The position numbers were made by a program, and so were the translations under genes. This document shows positions 1 to 5,924 of a stretch of DNA of 9,950 bases, piece after piece (position 1 is the stretch's first letter; each line of letters opens with the position of its first letter). Origin of the DNA: Clostridiales bacterium (GTDB lineage: Bacteria; Bacillota; Clostridia; Oscillospirales; Oscillospiraceae). A model generated the notes under the pieces. It was not told where the DNA came from and did no database searches. It saw only the letters and a program-made list of their open reading frames with translations. The DNA lies in contig JAHZEF010000083.1 in the NCBI GenBank assembly GCA_019422005.1, positions 1-9,950 of the forward strand, given 5' to 3'.

Positions 1-75
1 TCCTCCGGCGCCGCTCTGCACCTCGTCAAAAACGGCGTCTTTCGATTCGAGATAGTATTTCTTTTCCAAAACCAT
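1..75 (-). CDS. Probable P-type cation-transporting ATPase, N-terminal fragment (runs off window)
   Basis: Only the first 25 codons are in the window; the gene continues beyond position 1. The peptide begins MVLEKKYYLESKDAVFDEV, which resembles the N-terminal cytoplasmic segment of Firmicutes Ca2+/Mn2+-type P-type ATPases, where a short YYxxSKxxVxxEV-like stretch precedes the cation-transporter N-terminal domain. The ATG at 75-73 has AAGGAG only 3 bases upstream, which is close; the TTG two codons later (69-67) has a better spacing of 9 bases, so either may be the start. The strongest support for the assignment is the manganese-type riboswitch in its leader, because that RNA class often controls P-type ATPases that export Mn2+ or Ca2+. 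No catalytic motif (DKTGT) is visible because of truncation. A different membrane transporter cannot be excluded from 25 residues. Confidence 0.62.
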   Translation of the reverse strand, partial: MVLEKKYYLESKDAVFDEVQSGAGG

Positions 76-167
76 GCACTCCTTGTCTGTGTTCCGTTTG
101 GGGATCGCCGCGCGCGGCGCCGGATTGCGGTGTGCCGCGCTGTACGCGTCTGCCGGGGCCGGCTGCG

Positions 168-205
168 AAAAAAAAACCCATGTGTAGCATACCCAGCTAC
201 ACATG
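168..205 (-). terminator. Intrinsic terminator of the riboswitch leader
   Basis: Read on the minus strand, CATGTGTAGC (205-196) and GCTACACATG (188-179) form a perfect 10-bp stem around a 7-base loop, followed after GG by nine T residues (176-168). This is a textbook rho-independent terminator. It lies about 90 bases before the ATPase start and about 95-130 bases downstream of the leader promoter, so it is positioned as an attenuator. It is also the first terminator after the patatin gene. Its first four stem bases (205-202) are also the 3' strand of the aptamer closing helix. Confidence 0.9.
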
Positions 206-300
206 AGTCTCATTCTTTCCGGCAAACCAGGCTGATGCTCAGCCATGCTGTTGACTTGCCACGCACAGTGCGCGAATTACTCCCTCACGGAAATCCTTAC
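202..300 (-). promoter_or_regulatory. yybP-ykoY-type manganese riboswitch aptamer
   Basis: The minus-strand RNA starting near 300 shows the hallmarks of the yybP-ykoY family, known to sense Mn2+. A P1 helix, CGUGAG (289-284) with CUCAUG (207-202), directly flanks the two conserved junction strands: GGGAGUA (284-278) on the 5' side and UGAGA (212-208) just before the 3' strand of P1. Between them are a hairpin CGCAC/GUGCG-like arm near 274-261, the family-typical GUCAACA stretch (254-248), an outer helix GGCAA (260-256) with UUGCC (225-221), and an inner hairpin GGCUGA/UCAGCC (243-229). P1 and the terminator stem share 205-202, so they exclude each other. In the known P-type ATPase examples Mn2+ binding stabilises P1 and lets transcription continue; the same ON logic is inferred here. 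Assignment is from motif and fold recognition, without a covariance-model search. Confidence 0.86.
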
Positions 301-306
301 AAGGAC

Positions 307-335
307 AGTATAGCATCCTGCGGCATGGCCGTCAA
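307..335 (-). promoter_or_regulatory. Sigma-A promoter of the riboswitch/ATPase leader
   Basis: On the minus strand TTGACG (335-330) and TATACT (312-307) are separated by exactly 17 bases, a near-consensus housekeeping promoter. Transcription should start near 300, a few bases before the aptamer P1 helix. The -35 box lies only 17 bases beyond the patatin stop codon. Confidence 0.85.
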
Positions 336-352
336 GCAGGTTGCGAAATTTT

Positions 353-1231
353 TTAATCCGGATGCGGCCCGGCGCCGCCTTCCAGATAGGCCGTCAGCGC
401 AGGCAGGCGGCGCCGGGCCTCCGCTTCGCCGCGGCGGTAAAGGCGCCTGAGCTTCCGGACGTCCCGTTCTGTCCGGGAGACGTCCACCGGCTGCGCGGGC
501 CGGATCACGAAAACCCGTCCGGCCTGTTCCAGCCGGGAGATCTCCTCCTGCATGGCGTTGTAGCGCTCCGGGATGGTTTTGCAGAGTTCGGCCAGGATCG
601 GATACTTGCGGTACATCCGGTCATAAGCGCCGGCCATGGGCCGGGATGTGGGCGGCTTCCGGTATCCCTCTTCCCGGGTCAGCACCAGAACGATTTTTTC
701 AAAGCCCTGCTCCAGCGCCCACGGCAGGGGGATGGACTGCGCGACGGCGCCGTCCAGGCTCAGGTGCCCGTCGACACGGACGATGGGCGACAGCAGCGGC
801 ATGCTGCTGGAGGCGCGGCAGGCCAGCAGAATATCTTCGCTGATCCCCTTTTCATGCGCGACGCTTTCACCGGTGCGCACGTCGGTGGAGAACGCGACGA
901 AACGCTGAGGGGACGCTTCCAGCGCGGCGTAGTCCAGCGGCTCCAGCTGCCGGCTGATCTCGCCGAATAAAAAATCGAAATTGAATACGGAGCGGTGCCG
1001 CAGCAGATTGCCGAGGCCCAGATAACGCCGGTCGTTGACAAAGCGCAGATTGACCCGTGCGGTTCGTCCGCGCTGGCCGGAGACATAGTTGACGCCGCTG
1101 AGGGAGCCAGCGGAAACGCCGGCAACCACGGGGAACTTCAGGCCGGCATCGAGGAATGTGTCCAATACGCCGGCGGTAAACAGGCAGCGCAGGCTGCCGC
1201 CCTCCAATTTCAAAGCTGTACGTTCCTGCAT
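353..1231 (-). CDS. Patatin-like phospholipase family protein
   Basis: The predicted protein of 292 residues is a serine lipid acyl hydrolase of the patatin family, of the short bacterial YjjU-like type. The oxyanion-hole region is EGGSLRCLFTAGVLD (10-24), the nucleophile elbow is GVSAG with Ser40, and the partner aspartate is Asp160 in LDGA. Together Ser40 and Asp160 give the catalytic dyad, so the enzyme should be active on phospholipid or other acyl esters. No signal peptide is evident, suggesting a cytosolic or membrane-peripheral enzyme. The ATG at 1231 is chosen because GGAAAGGA lies 6 bases upstream; the open frame extends to a GTG at 1321, but that codon lies next to the -10 box, upstream of the expected transcript start. 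One oddity is Cys16 after the conserved arginine where the family usually has glycine. The substrate is unknown. Confidence 0.88.
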   Translation of the reverse strand: MQERTALKLEGGSLRCLFTAGVLDTFLDAGLKFPVVAGVSAGSLSGVNYVSGQRGRTARVNLRFVNDRRYLGLGNLLRHRSVFNFDFLFGEISRQLEPLDYAALEASPQRFVAFSTDVRTGESVAHEKGISEDILLACRASSSMPLLSPIVRVDGHLSLDGAVAQSIPLPWALEQGFEKIVLVLTREEGYRKPPTSRPMAGAYDRMYRKYPILAELCKTIPERYNAMQEEISRLEQAGRVFVIRPAQPVDVSRTERDVRKLRRLYRRGEAEARRRLPALTAYLEGGAGPHPD

Positions 1232-1311
1232 TTTGGATCCTTTCCGGAAAAGTCTTGGTTTCAGTATGGCACGGAATCCGGAAAACGATTCGCCTCCGGT
1301 TCCGCCTCTCC

Positions 1312-1340
1312 ATTGTACCACGGCAGAGCCGGGCGTGCAA
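1312..1340 (-). promoter_or_regulatory. Promoter of the patatin-like gene
   Basis: On the minus strand TTGCAC (1340-1335) and TACAAT (1317-1312) are 17 bases apart, and TGG immediately precedes the -10 box, giving an extended -10. The transcript would start near 1305 with a leader of about 74 bases. The remaining gap between the patatin start and the DUF4173 stop (about 1341-1486) is GC-rich and contains no gene or clear T-tailed terminator that I can see. Confidence 0.75.
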
Positions 1341-1486
1341 CGCCGGGCTGGCTGCGGCTTTTCCGGCCGCCGCGCGCTTCCCTGTATGCGGGCGGCGGCG
1401 GAGAACCGGCGGTTTCTGTGCCCGCGGGGGAAGCGGCGCCGCAGGCCGCAGCGCCTCCCGTCGGGGTTCCGGGGCCTTTCGGGCTG

Positions 1487-2857
1487 CTATGCGGCCGCCG
1501 CCAGGCCGCGCGCCGCATTGAACGCCGCAATCAGCGCGTCCAGATTGCAGAGGGCCAGCGCGCAGAACAGCACGGCAGAGAAGCATACGGCCAGCCGGAT
1601 CAGCGGAAAGCGCCGGAACTGCGACACGGCGATACCGCCGAACAGCACTGCCAGCATGGCCATAAACGCCATGGTCAGCACCCGTTTGGGCGTCAGGCCA
1701 TAGGCCTGAATATACAGCAGCATTTTGCGGGCCGCGCTGGCGAGGATCAACAGGGTGAGGGCGGACATGACCACGTTGTAAATCCGCAGCGTCCGGTTCT
1801 GCATCCGCTCAGTGGACGCCAGCAGGTCTGCGCCCAGAAGAATACAGCCGTTGATTGCAGCCACGCGGCACAGCTCGAAAAAGCCTTCCCTTGCAAATTC
1901 GCTGTATACATCTGTTCCGGTCAGCCGTCCGGCGAATGCGGAGAACAGATGCTGTGCCTGCACGGCGATAAACAGGATATATACGGCGCAGACGCCCGCC
2001 AGGGCAATCCGGATCGTAATGGTCGGAATGACCCGGCAGCGCCGGCCCAGCTCCGCCAGCCGCTCTGTGCGGATGTGGGCGGTGTGCCGCCGGTTCGCGC
2101 AGCCGTAGGACAGGCCGAACAGGTACATGCCCGTCGGCAGCGCCAGTATCAGCGGGAACAGATCCACATTCCAGTCAAACCGGAACCAGCCCCGAACCAC
2201 GGACAGCAGATCGGAGAACTGCTGATCCGCCCGCATCAGCAGCGGAACCACCAGAAGCAGCAGGACGGCGAGGATTCCGACGCCCAGCAGGATTGCGCCG
2301 AGCCGTTTCCCTGCGCCGGTTCGCCGCAGCTTCCAGCCGCCGAAAAGACAGCGGAACTGGGAAAAGAAATTCCCGAAGGGGACAAGGAGAAAGCTGTTGA
2401 GCAGGTCTGCCGGCAACAGAGGCGATGTGCCGTCCCGCAGGGTTGATCCGGAGGCGCACAGGGGCCAGTACATGGCCGTGCCGTGGAGAACCAGCAGGTC
2501 AAAATCCAGAAGGCCGGCATTTTCGTACAGGGAAAAGCTGACGCCCACGCTCAGCAGCACGGCCAGCCAGAACCAGGATGCCGGCCTGGGGCGGATGCCT
2601 TTGCACAAAAAGTAGGCCAGCACGGCCGCCGCATAGCATACGGTGAACGCCGTGATATACCACCTTTGGCTGCAGCCCAGGAGCTTATCCGCATATCCGT
2701 ATCCCAGAACATAGAACAGCAGGGCAAATCCGCGGTCCCATCCTGTGCGCGGGAACGGCGCCGGCGGCCGTTCCCCGGGCAAGGCCGCCCAATCCGCATC
2801 CGGGGACGGCGCGGCCGGCGCGTCCTGCGGCGGATTCCGTTTTTCTTCTGCATCCAT
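1487..2857 (-). CDS. Polytopic membrane protein, DUF4173/DUF4153-like
   Basis: This 456-residue protein has a short acidic, proline-rich cytoplasmic N-terminus (about 1-38) followed by roughly ten hydrophobic segments (for example about 42-57, 67-85, 93-110, 185-208, 232-251, 280-301, 328-348, 358-375, 393-412 and 418-437). The C-terminal half carries features I recognise from the DUF4173 family: an AVYILFIAVQ helix, then a YSEFAREGFFELCRVAAIN segment (about 318-336), then a RIYNVVMSALTLL helix and an LLYIQAYGLTPKR loop (about 380-392). The biochemical function of this family is unknown. The gene is the last of a three-gene operon; its ATG follows the XRE stop by 13 bases, with GGAGG 8 bases upstream and starting right at that stop. 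No convincing terminator follows its stop codon. DUF4153 is the alternative family label used for similar Firmicutes proteins. Confidence 0.85.
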   Translation of the reverse strand: MDAEEKRNPPQDAPAAPSPDADWAALPGERPPAPFPRTGWDRGFALLFYVLGYGYADKLLGCSQRWYITAFTVCYAAAVLAYFLCKGIRPRPASWFWLAVLLSVGVSFSLYENAGLLDFDLLVLHGTAMYWPLCASGSTLRDGTSPLLPADLLNSFLLVPFGNFFSQFRCLFGGWKLRRTGAGKRLGAILLGVGILAVLLLLVVPLLMRADQQFSDLLSVVRGWFRFDWNVDLFPLILALPTGMYLFGLSYGCANRRHTAHIRTERLAELGRRCRVIPTITIRIALAGVCAVYILFIAVQAQHLFSAFAGRLTGTDVYSEFAREGFFELCRVAAINGCILLGADLLASTERMQNRTLRIYNVVMSALTLLILASAARKMLLYIQAYGLTPKRVLTMAFMAMLAVLFGGIAVSQFRRFPLIRLAVCFSAVLFCALALCNLDALIAAFNAARGLAAAA

Positions 2858-2870
2858 CTGCTTTGCCTCC

Positions 2871-3086
2871 TCAGAATGATTCGTCCGGCCGGTACTCCAG
2901 CAGATCCGCCGGCTGGCAGTCCAGCGCGCGGCACAGGGCCTCCAGCGTGGAAAAACGGACGGCCCTGGCCTTGTTGTTTTTCAGAATGGAAAGATTGGCC
3001 GGCGTCAGGCCAATCCGCTCGGCCAGCTCGCCGGCGCTCATTTTGCGCCGGGCCAGCATGACGTCAATATTTACAATAATTGCCAT
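2871..3086 (-). CDS. Small Cro/XRE-family helix-turn-helix regulator (YozG-like)
   Basis: The 71-residue protein is almost entirely one Cro/C1-type DNA-binding domain. The helix-turn-helix core runs from about residue 15 to 45 (MSAGELAERIGL, then TPANLSILKNNKA), followed by RFSTLEALCRALDCQPADLLEY, the typical fourth and fifth helices. It starts with the short MAIIVNIDVMLARRK strand/helix seen in YozG-like regulators. There is no sensor domain, so any signal must come from a partner, plausibly one of the two membrane proteins encoded on either side. The ATG at 3086 is preceded by AAGGGGGG, which overlaps the stop codon of the DUF2975 gene 11 bases upstream, indicating co-transcription and close coupling. 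Autoregulation through the palindromes at 3611-3648 is plausible but inferred. Confidence 0.9.
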   Translation of the reverse strand: MAIIVNIDVMLARRKMSAGELAERIGLTPANLSILKNNKARAVRFSTLEALCRALDCQPADLLEYRPDESF

Positions 3087-3097
3087 GGCGTCCCCCC

Positions 3098-3544
3098 TTA
3101 AATGGTCAGGTCATGCTCATCCTTGAGCGCAACCGCTGCTGCAAATACGTTTTTGACCACCCGGAGGATCAGCCCGCCGAACGCGGCGGCCACGGTCAGG
3201 ACTACCCAGCTGGTGCTGTAGAAGCTGCTGCCGAGAAACACGGCGGCCGCGCCGAAGCAGCACCAGGAGATGATTCGCAGGCAGCGCACATTGGAGGCGA
3301 CAAACACCTGGCCGCGGCTGATCCGGTGAAGAAGCCGGTACAGTGAAACCAGCGCCGTATAGGCCGGTACGGCGAAGGCGATCAGAGTGACGGTATACCA
3401 GTTGACGGTCAGATTTTTATAGACGATCTGAACGGAAAAAAGCCGGCTCCATGGGCTGGCTGCGCACAGCAGCGCCAAAACCACGCCGCAGGCCACGGTA
3501 CAGGCCTTGCTGAGGCGGATGCTGCGGTCCCTGCTCCAATTCAA
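3098..3544 (-). CDS. DUF2975 membrane protein (TTG start)
   Basis: The 148-residue protein has four predicted membrane helices (about 13-30, 49-70, 90-108, 113-130) and ends in the DUF2975 signature LILRVVKNVFAAAVALKDE followed by HDLTI. DUF2975 proteins of Firmicutes are commonly encoded next to a small YozG-like XRE regulator, exactly as here; their function is unknown, with membrane signalling to the regulator a reasonable guess. The start is set to the TTG at 3544: AGGAAAGGAG lies 10 bases upstream, and the promoter -10 box at 3581-3576 would put the transcript start near 3569. The same frame is open to an ATG at 3748, but that lies upstream of the promoter and reads through AT-rich non-coding DNA. 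First gene of the operon. Confidence 0.87.
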   Translation of the reverse strand: MNWSRDRSIRLSKACTVACGVVLALLCAASPWSRLFSVQIVYKNLTVNWYTVTLIAFAVPAYTALVSLYRLLHRISRGQVFVASNVRCLRIISWCCFGAAAVFLGSSFYSTSWVVLTVAAAFGGLILRVVKNVFAAAVALKDEHDLTI

Positions 3545-3554
3545 TGTTCTTCCA

Positions 3555-3564
3555 CTCCTTTCCT
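3555..3564 (-). promoter_or_regulatory. Ribosome binding site fixing the TTG start of the DUF2975 gene
   Basis: AGGAAAGGAG on the minus strand ends 10 bases before the TTG at 3544-3542. There is no ATG between it and the conserved first membrane helix, so it supports initiation at TTG. Confidence 0.65.
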
Positions 3565-3575
3565 GTGATACCGGA

Positions 3576-3604
3576 AGTATACCAGAAGCGGCCTGGAATT
3601 GCAA
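3576..3604 (-). promoter_or_regulatory. Promoter of the DUF2975-XRE-DUF4173 operon
   Basis: On the minus strand TTGCAA (3604-3599) and TATACT (3581-3576) have a 17-base spacer, close to the sigma-A consensus. The 5' leader would be only about 25 bases. The AT-rich palindrome pair starts 6 bases upstream of the -35 box. Confidence 0.85.
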
Positions 3605-3610
3605 GTAAAA

Positions 3611-3648
3611 TTTATCGATAAACAATAAAAAATTTCTGATTATCAATA
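3611..3648. promoter_or_regulatory. Paired TATCGATA-like palindromes, candidate operator
   Basis: TTTATCGATAAA at 3611-3622 is a perfect 12-bp palindrome. A second, imperfect copy, TATCAATA at 3641-3648, has its centre 28 bases away. Both sit in a sharply AT-rich island between divergent transcription units, just upstream of the operon promoter. Cro/XRE dimers bind short palindromes of this kind, and the operon encodes such a regulator, so these are candidate autoregulatory sites. Binding is inferred, not shown. Confidence 0.5.
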
Positions 3649-3712
3649 TAGATTTGCATGGGGAGGCGTCATATGGAAGCGCCTGTACCGCTGCGGCCGG
3701 CGGCTTGTTTTC

Positions 3713-3738
3713 CAAAAGCGGCGGCGGCGCCGCTTTTG
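3713..3738. repeat. Perfect inverted repeat between divergent promoters
   Basis: CAAAAGCGGC (3713-3722) and GCCGCTTTTG (3729-3738) form a 10-bp perfect stem around GGCGGC. It ends 3 bases before the -35-like box of the ygiQ promoter. Neither strand has a strong T tract after the stem, so it is not a convincing terminator; it could be a protein-binding site or a chance GC-rich hairpin. Confidence 0.45.
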
Positions 3739-3741
3739 CCC

Positions 3742-3770
3742 TTTCCATTTGGCCGCGGATTTGGTATAGT
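3742..3770 (+). promoter_or_regulatory. Extended -10 promoter of ygiQ
   Basis: TATAGT at 3765-3770 is preceded by TGG, giving an extended -10 element. A weak -35 match, TTTCCA at 3742-3747, lies at a 17-base spacing. The predicted transcript start near 3777 leaves a leader of about 22 bases containing the AAAGGGGG ribosome binding site. Confidence 0.65.
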
Positions 3771-3798
3771 ATCAGCAGGAAAGAAAGGGGGCCTGGCC

Positions 3799-5727
3799 AT
3801 GCGCGAATTTCTGCCCGTGTCCAAAGCCGACATGCGCCGCCGCGGCTGGGAGCAGTGCGATTTTGTCTATGTGATCGGCGACGCCTATGTGGATCATCCG
3901 TCTTTCGGGCATGCGATCATCAGCCGGGTGCTGGAGGCCGCAGGCTACAAGGTGGGGATCCTTTCCCAGCCGGACTGGAAAAACCCGCAGTCCGTCACGG
4001 CTCTGGGCCGGCCCAGGCTGGGATTCCTGGTGAGCGGCGGCAATATGGACTCCATGGTAAATCACTACTCGGTCTCCAAAAAGCGCCGGAAGACGGATGC
4101 GTTCACACCCGGCGGCGTGATGGGAAAGCGGCCGGATTATGCCACAGTGGTGTACTGCAATCTGATCCGCCGGGTTTATAAGGACGTTCCCATTGTCATC
4201 GGCGGAATTGAAGCCAGCCTGCGGCGGCTGGCCCATTACGATTATTGGTCGGATAAGCTCAAGCGGTCCATTCTGCTGGACAGCCAGGCGGATCTGCTGC
4301 TGTACGGGATGGGGGAACGCTCCGTTGTGGAGGTGGCCGACGCGCTGAACAGCGGCCTTTCCCCGGCGGATATCACGTTTGTGGACGGAACGGTTTATAA
4401 GGCGCGCAGCCCGGAACTCCCTGTGCCACATCTCATATTGCCGGATTACGGGACGCTGTGCCGCAGCAGGCGGAAGTATGCCGAAAGCTTTTATACCCAG
4501 TACTGCAACACCGACCCCTTTTCCGGCAGGACGCTGGTGGAGCCCTATGGGCCGGGGGAGTATGTGATTCAGAATCCGGCGCAGAAGCCCCTGAGCCAGC
4601 AGGAGATGGATCGGGTCTACGGCCTGCCTTATATGCGGACCTGGCATCCGGATTACGGGAAGGCGGGCGGCGTTCCGGCCATTGAAGAGGTGCGGTTCAG
4701 TCTGGTTTCCTGCCGCGGCTGCTTCGGCGGGTGCAGTTTCTGTGCGCTGACGTTCCACCAGGGGCGGATTATTCAGACCCGCAGCCATGAATCCATTGTG
4801 AACGAGGCCCGGCAGATGGTCTGGGAGCCGGATTTCAAGGGGTATCTTCACGACGTCGGCGGCCCCACCGCCAATTTCCGCCAGCCGGCCTGCCGGAAGC
4901 AGATGGAAAAGGGCGCCTGCCCCACGCGGCAGTGCCTGTTTCCCAGGCCATGCAGGAATCTGGTGGCCGACCATTCAGACTATCTGGCGCTCCTGCGGGA
5001 GCTGCGCCGCCTGCCGGGAGTGAAAAAGGTGTTTATCCGGTCGGGGATCCGGTTTGATTACCTGCTGGCCGATCCTGACGATACGTTCTTCCGGGAGCTG
5101 GTGCAGCATCACGTCTCCGGACAGCTGAAGGTGGCGCCGGAGCATATCTCCGACCCTGTCCTGGACAGGATGGGAAAACCGCGGCGGGCCGTCTATGAAC
5201 GGTTCCTTTCCAAATATCAGCGGCTCAACCAGCAGCTGGGCCTGAAGCAGTTTGTGGTGCCCTATCTCATGTCGTCCCACCCCGGTTCCACGCTGCGCGA
5301 GGCGGTGGAGCTGGCGGAATATCTGCGGGATCTGGGCTCGTCTCCGGAGCAGGTGCAGGATTTCTACCCGACGCCGTCCACGCTGTCCACAGTAATGTAT
5401 TATACCGGGCTGGATCCCAGGACCATGGAGCCGGTTTACGTTCCCACCAATCCCCATGAGAAGGCCATGCAGCGGGCGCTGATCCAGTACCGGAATCCCA
5501 AAAACTATGCCCTGGTGCATGAGGCGCTGTGCAAAGCGGGACGGCGGGATCTGATCGGCTATGACAAGCGCTGCCTGATCCGCCCGATGCCGGGGGAGGC
5601 GCCGCTGTCCGCCGCGCGCGGCAGGCGCGGCTCCGGCCATTCCCGCCGGGACGGCCGGAACGGGCCTCCCAAGCCGCATCGCACCGGCCGGAATCCTGCC
5701 GGCGGCGGCCGGAAAAAGCGCCGCTGA
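3799..5727 (+). CDS. ygiQ: YgiQ family radical SAM protein (UPF0313)
   Basis: This 642-residue protein belongs to the widespread YgiQ family of radical S-adenosylmethionine enzymes, whose reaction is not established. The N-terminal domain carries the family hallmark GDAYVDHPSF (27-36) and GGNMDSMVNHYS. The radical SAM CxxxCxxC motif is Cys308, Cys312 and Cys315, which should bind a [4Fe-4S] cluster. PEHISDPVLDRMGKP (from about 447) and DFYPTPSTLSTVMYYTGLDP (from 521) are typical of the radical SAM and C-terminal DUF3362-like regions. The last 45 or so residues are a low-complexity, Arg/Lys/Gly-rich tail, common in this family. The start at 3799 has AAAGGGGG 7 bases upstream and begins at the conserved REFLPVSKADMRRRGW. 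An in-frame ATG at 3673 with GGGAGG is possible but lies upstream of the predicted promoter. The gene is monocistronic and divergent from the DUF2975 operon. Confidence 0.96.
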   Translation: MREFLPVSKADMRRRGWEQCDFVYVIGDAYVDHPSFGHAIISRVLEAAGYKVGILSQPDWKNPQSVTALGRPRLGFLVSGGNMDSMVNHYSVSKKRRKTDAFTPGGVMGKRPDYATVVYCNLIRRVYKDVPIVIGGIEASLRRLAHYDYWSDKLKRSILLDSQADLLLYGMGERSVVEVADALNSGLSPADITFVDGTVYKARSPELPVPHLILPDYGTLCRSRRKYAESFYTQYCNTDPFSGRTLVEPYGPGEYVIQNPAQKPLSQQEMDRVYGLPYMRTWHPDYGKAGGVPAIEEVRFSLVSCRGCFGGCSFCALTFHQGRIIQTRSHESIVNEARQMVWEPDFKGYLHDVGGPTANFRQPACRKQMEKGACPTRQCLFPRPCRNLVADHSDYLALLRELRRLPGVKKVFIRSGIRFDYLLADPDDTFFRELVQHHVSGQLKVAPEHISDPVLDRMGKPRRAVYERFLSKYQRLNQQLGLKQFVVPYLMSSHPGSTLREAVELAEYLRDLGSSPEQVQDFYPTPSTLSTVMYYTGLDPRTMEPVYVPTNPHEKAMQRALIQYRNPKNYALVHEALCKAGRRDLIGYDKRCLIRPMPGEAPLSAARGRRGSGHSRRDGRNGPPKPHRTGRNPAGGGRKKRR

Positions 5728-5839
5728 GCAGCCGGGTGTCCGGGCCGCGCAGGCAGCCTCCCTGCGGGAAAAGCGGGAAATTCGGATGCAGGAGGCCTGC
5801 GCCGCCGGCAAAGCGGATCATGCAAAGGCAGATACAGAG

Positions 5840-5874
5840 GAACCGCCCCCTGTCCGTTGGACAGGGGGCGGTTC
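5840..5874. terminator. Hairpin between convergent transcription units, probable bidirectional terminator
   Basis: A perfect 16-bp stem (5840-5855 with 5859-5874, core AACCGCCCCCTGTCC) encloses a 3-base loop. It lies 112 bases after the ygiQ stop and 50 bases beyond the stop of the convergent methyltransferase gene. Neither side has a strong T run (ATTTGGTT on the plus strand, CTCTGTATCT on the minus strand), so efficiency as an intrinsic terminator is uncertain, but stem strength and position make termination for both units the best reading. Confidence 0.7.
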
Positions 5875-5924
5875 AGATTTGGTTCCGTCAATGCGGCGGC
5901 TTTTCCGTATCTGTTGCCCGGCGG

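Noticed and set aside
251..279. TTGACT on the plus strand as a promoter for an antisense RNA
   Set aside because: No reasonable -10 box at 16-18 bases, and the bases belong to the GUCAACA segment of the riboswitch on the other strand.
130..450. 106-codon plus-strand frame over the riboswitch region
   Set aside because: It runs through the terminator, aptamer and promoter of the minus-strand leader and into the patatin gene; the RNA structure explains the sequence better.
1400..1486. Terminator after the DUF4173 gene
   Set aside because: Only short, imperfect GC-rich hairpins such as AACC-GGC-GGTT near 1414-1424 are present, with no T run on the minus strand.
995..2446. 483-codon open frame on the plus strand opposite the patatin and DUF4173 genes
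   Set aside because: Its translation is Gln/His/Arg-rich low-complexity antisense text with no domain; it crosses two genes and a promoter. GC-rich codon usage opens such antisense frames.
3545..3748. Extended DUF2975 reading frame starting with ATG at 3748
   Set aside because: The extra 68 residues cross the AT-rich palindromes and lie upstream of the strong promoter at 3604-3576, so they would not be in the message.
3772..4974. 400-codon minus-strand frame opposite ygiQ
   Set aside because: Fully antisense to a well-recognised radical SAM gene, no family resemblance and no ribosome binding site worth noting.
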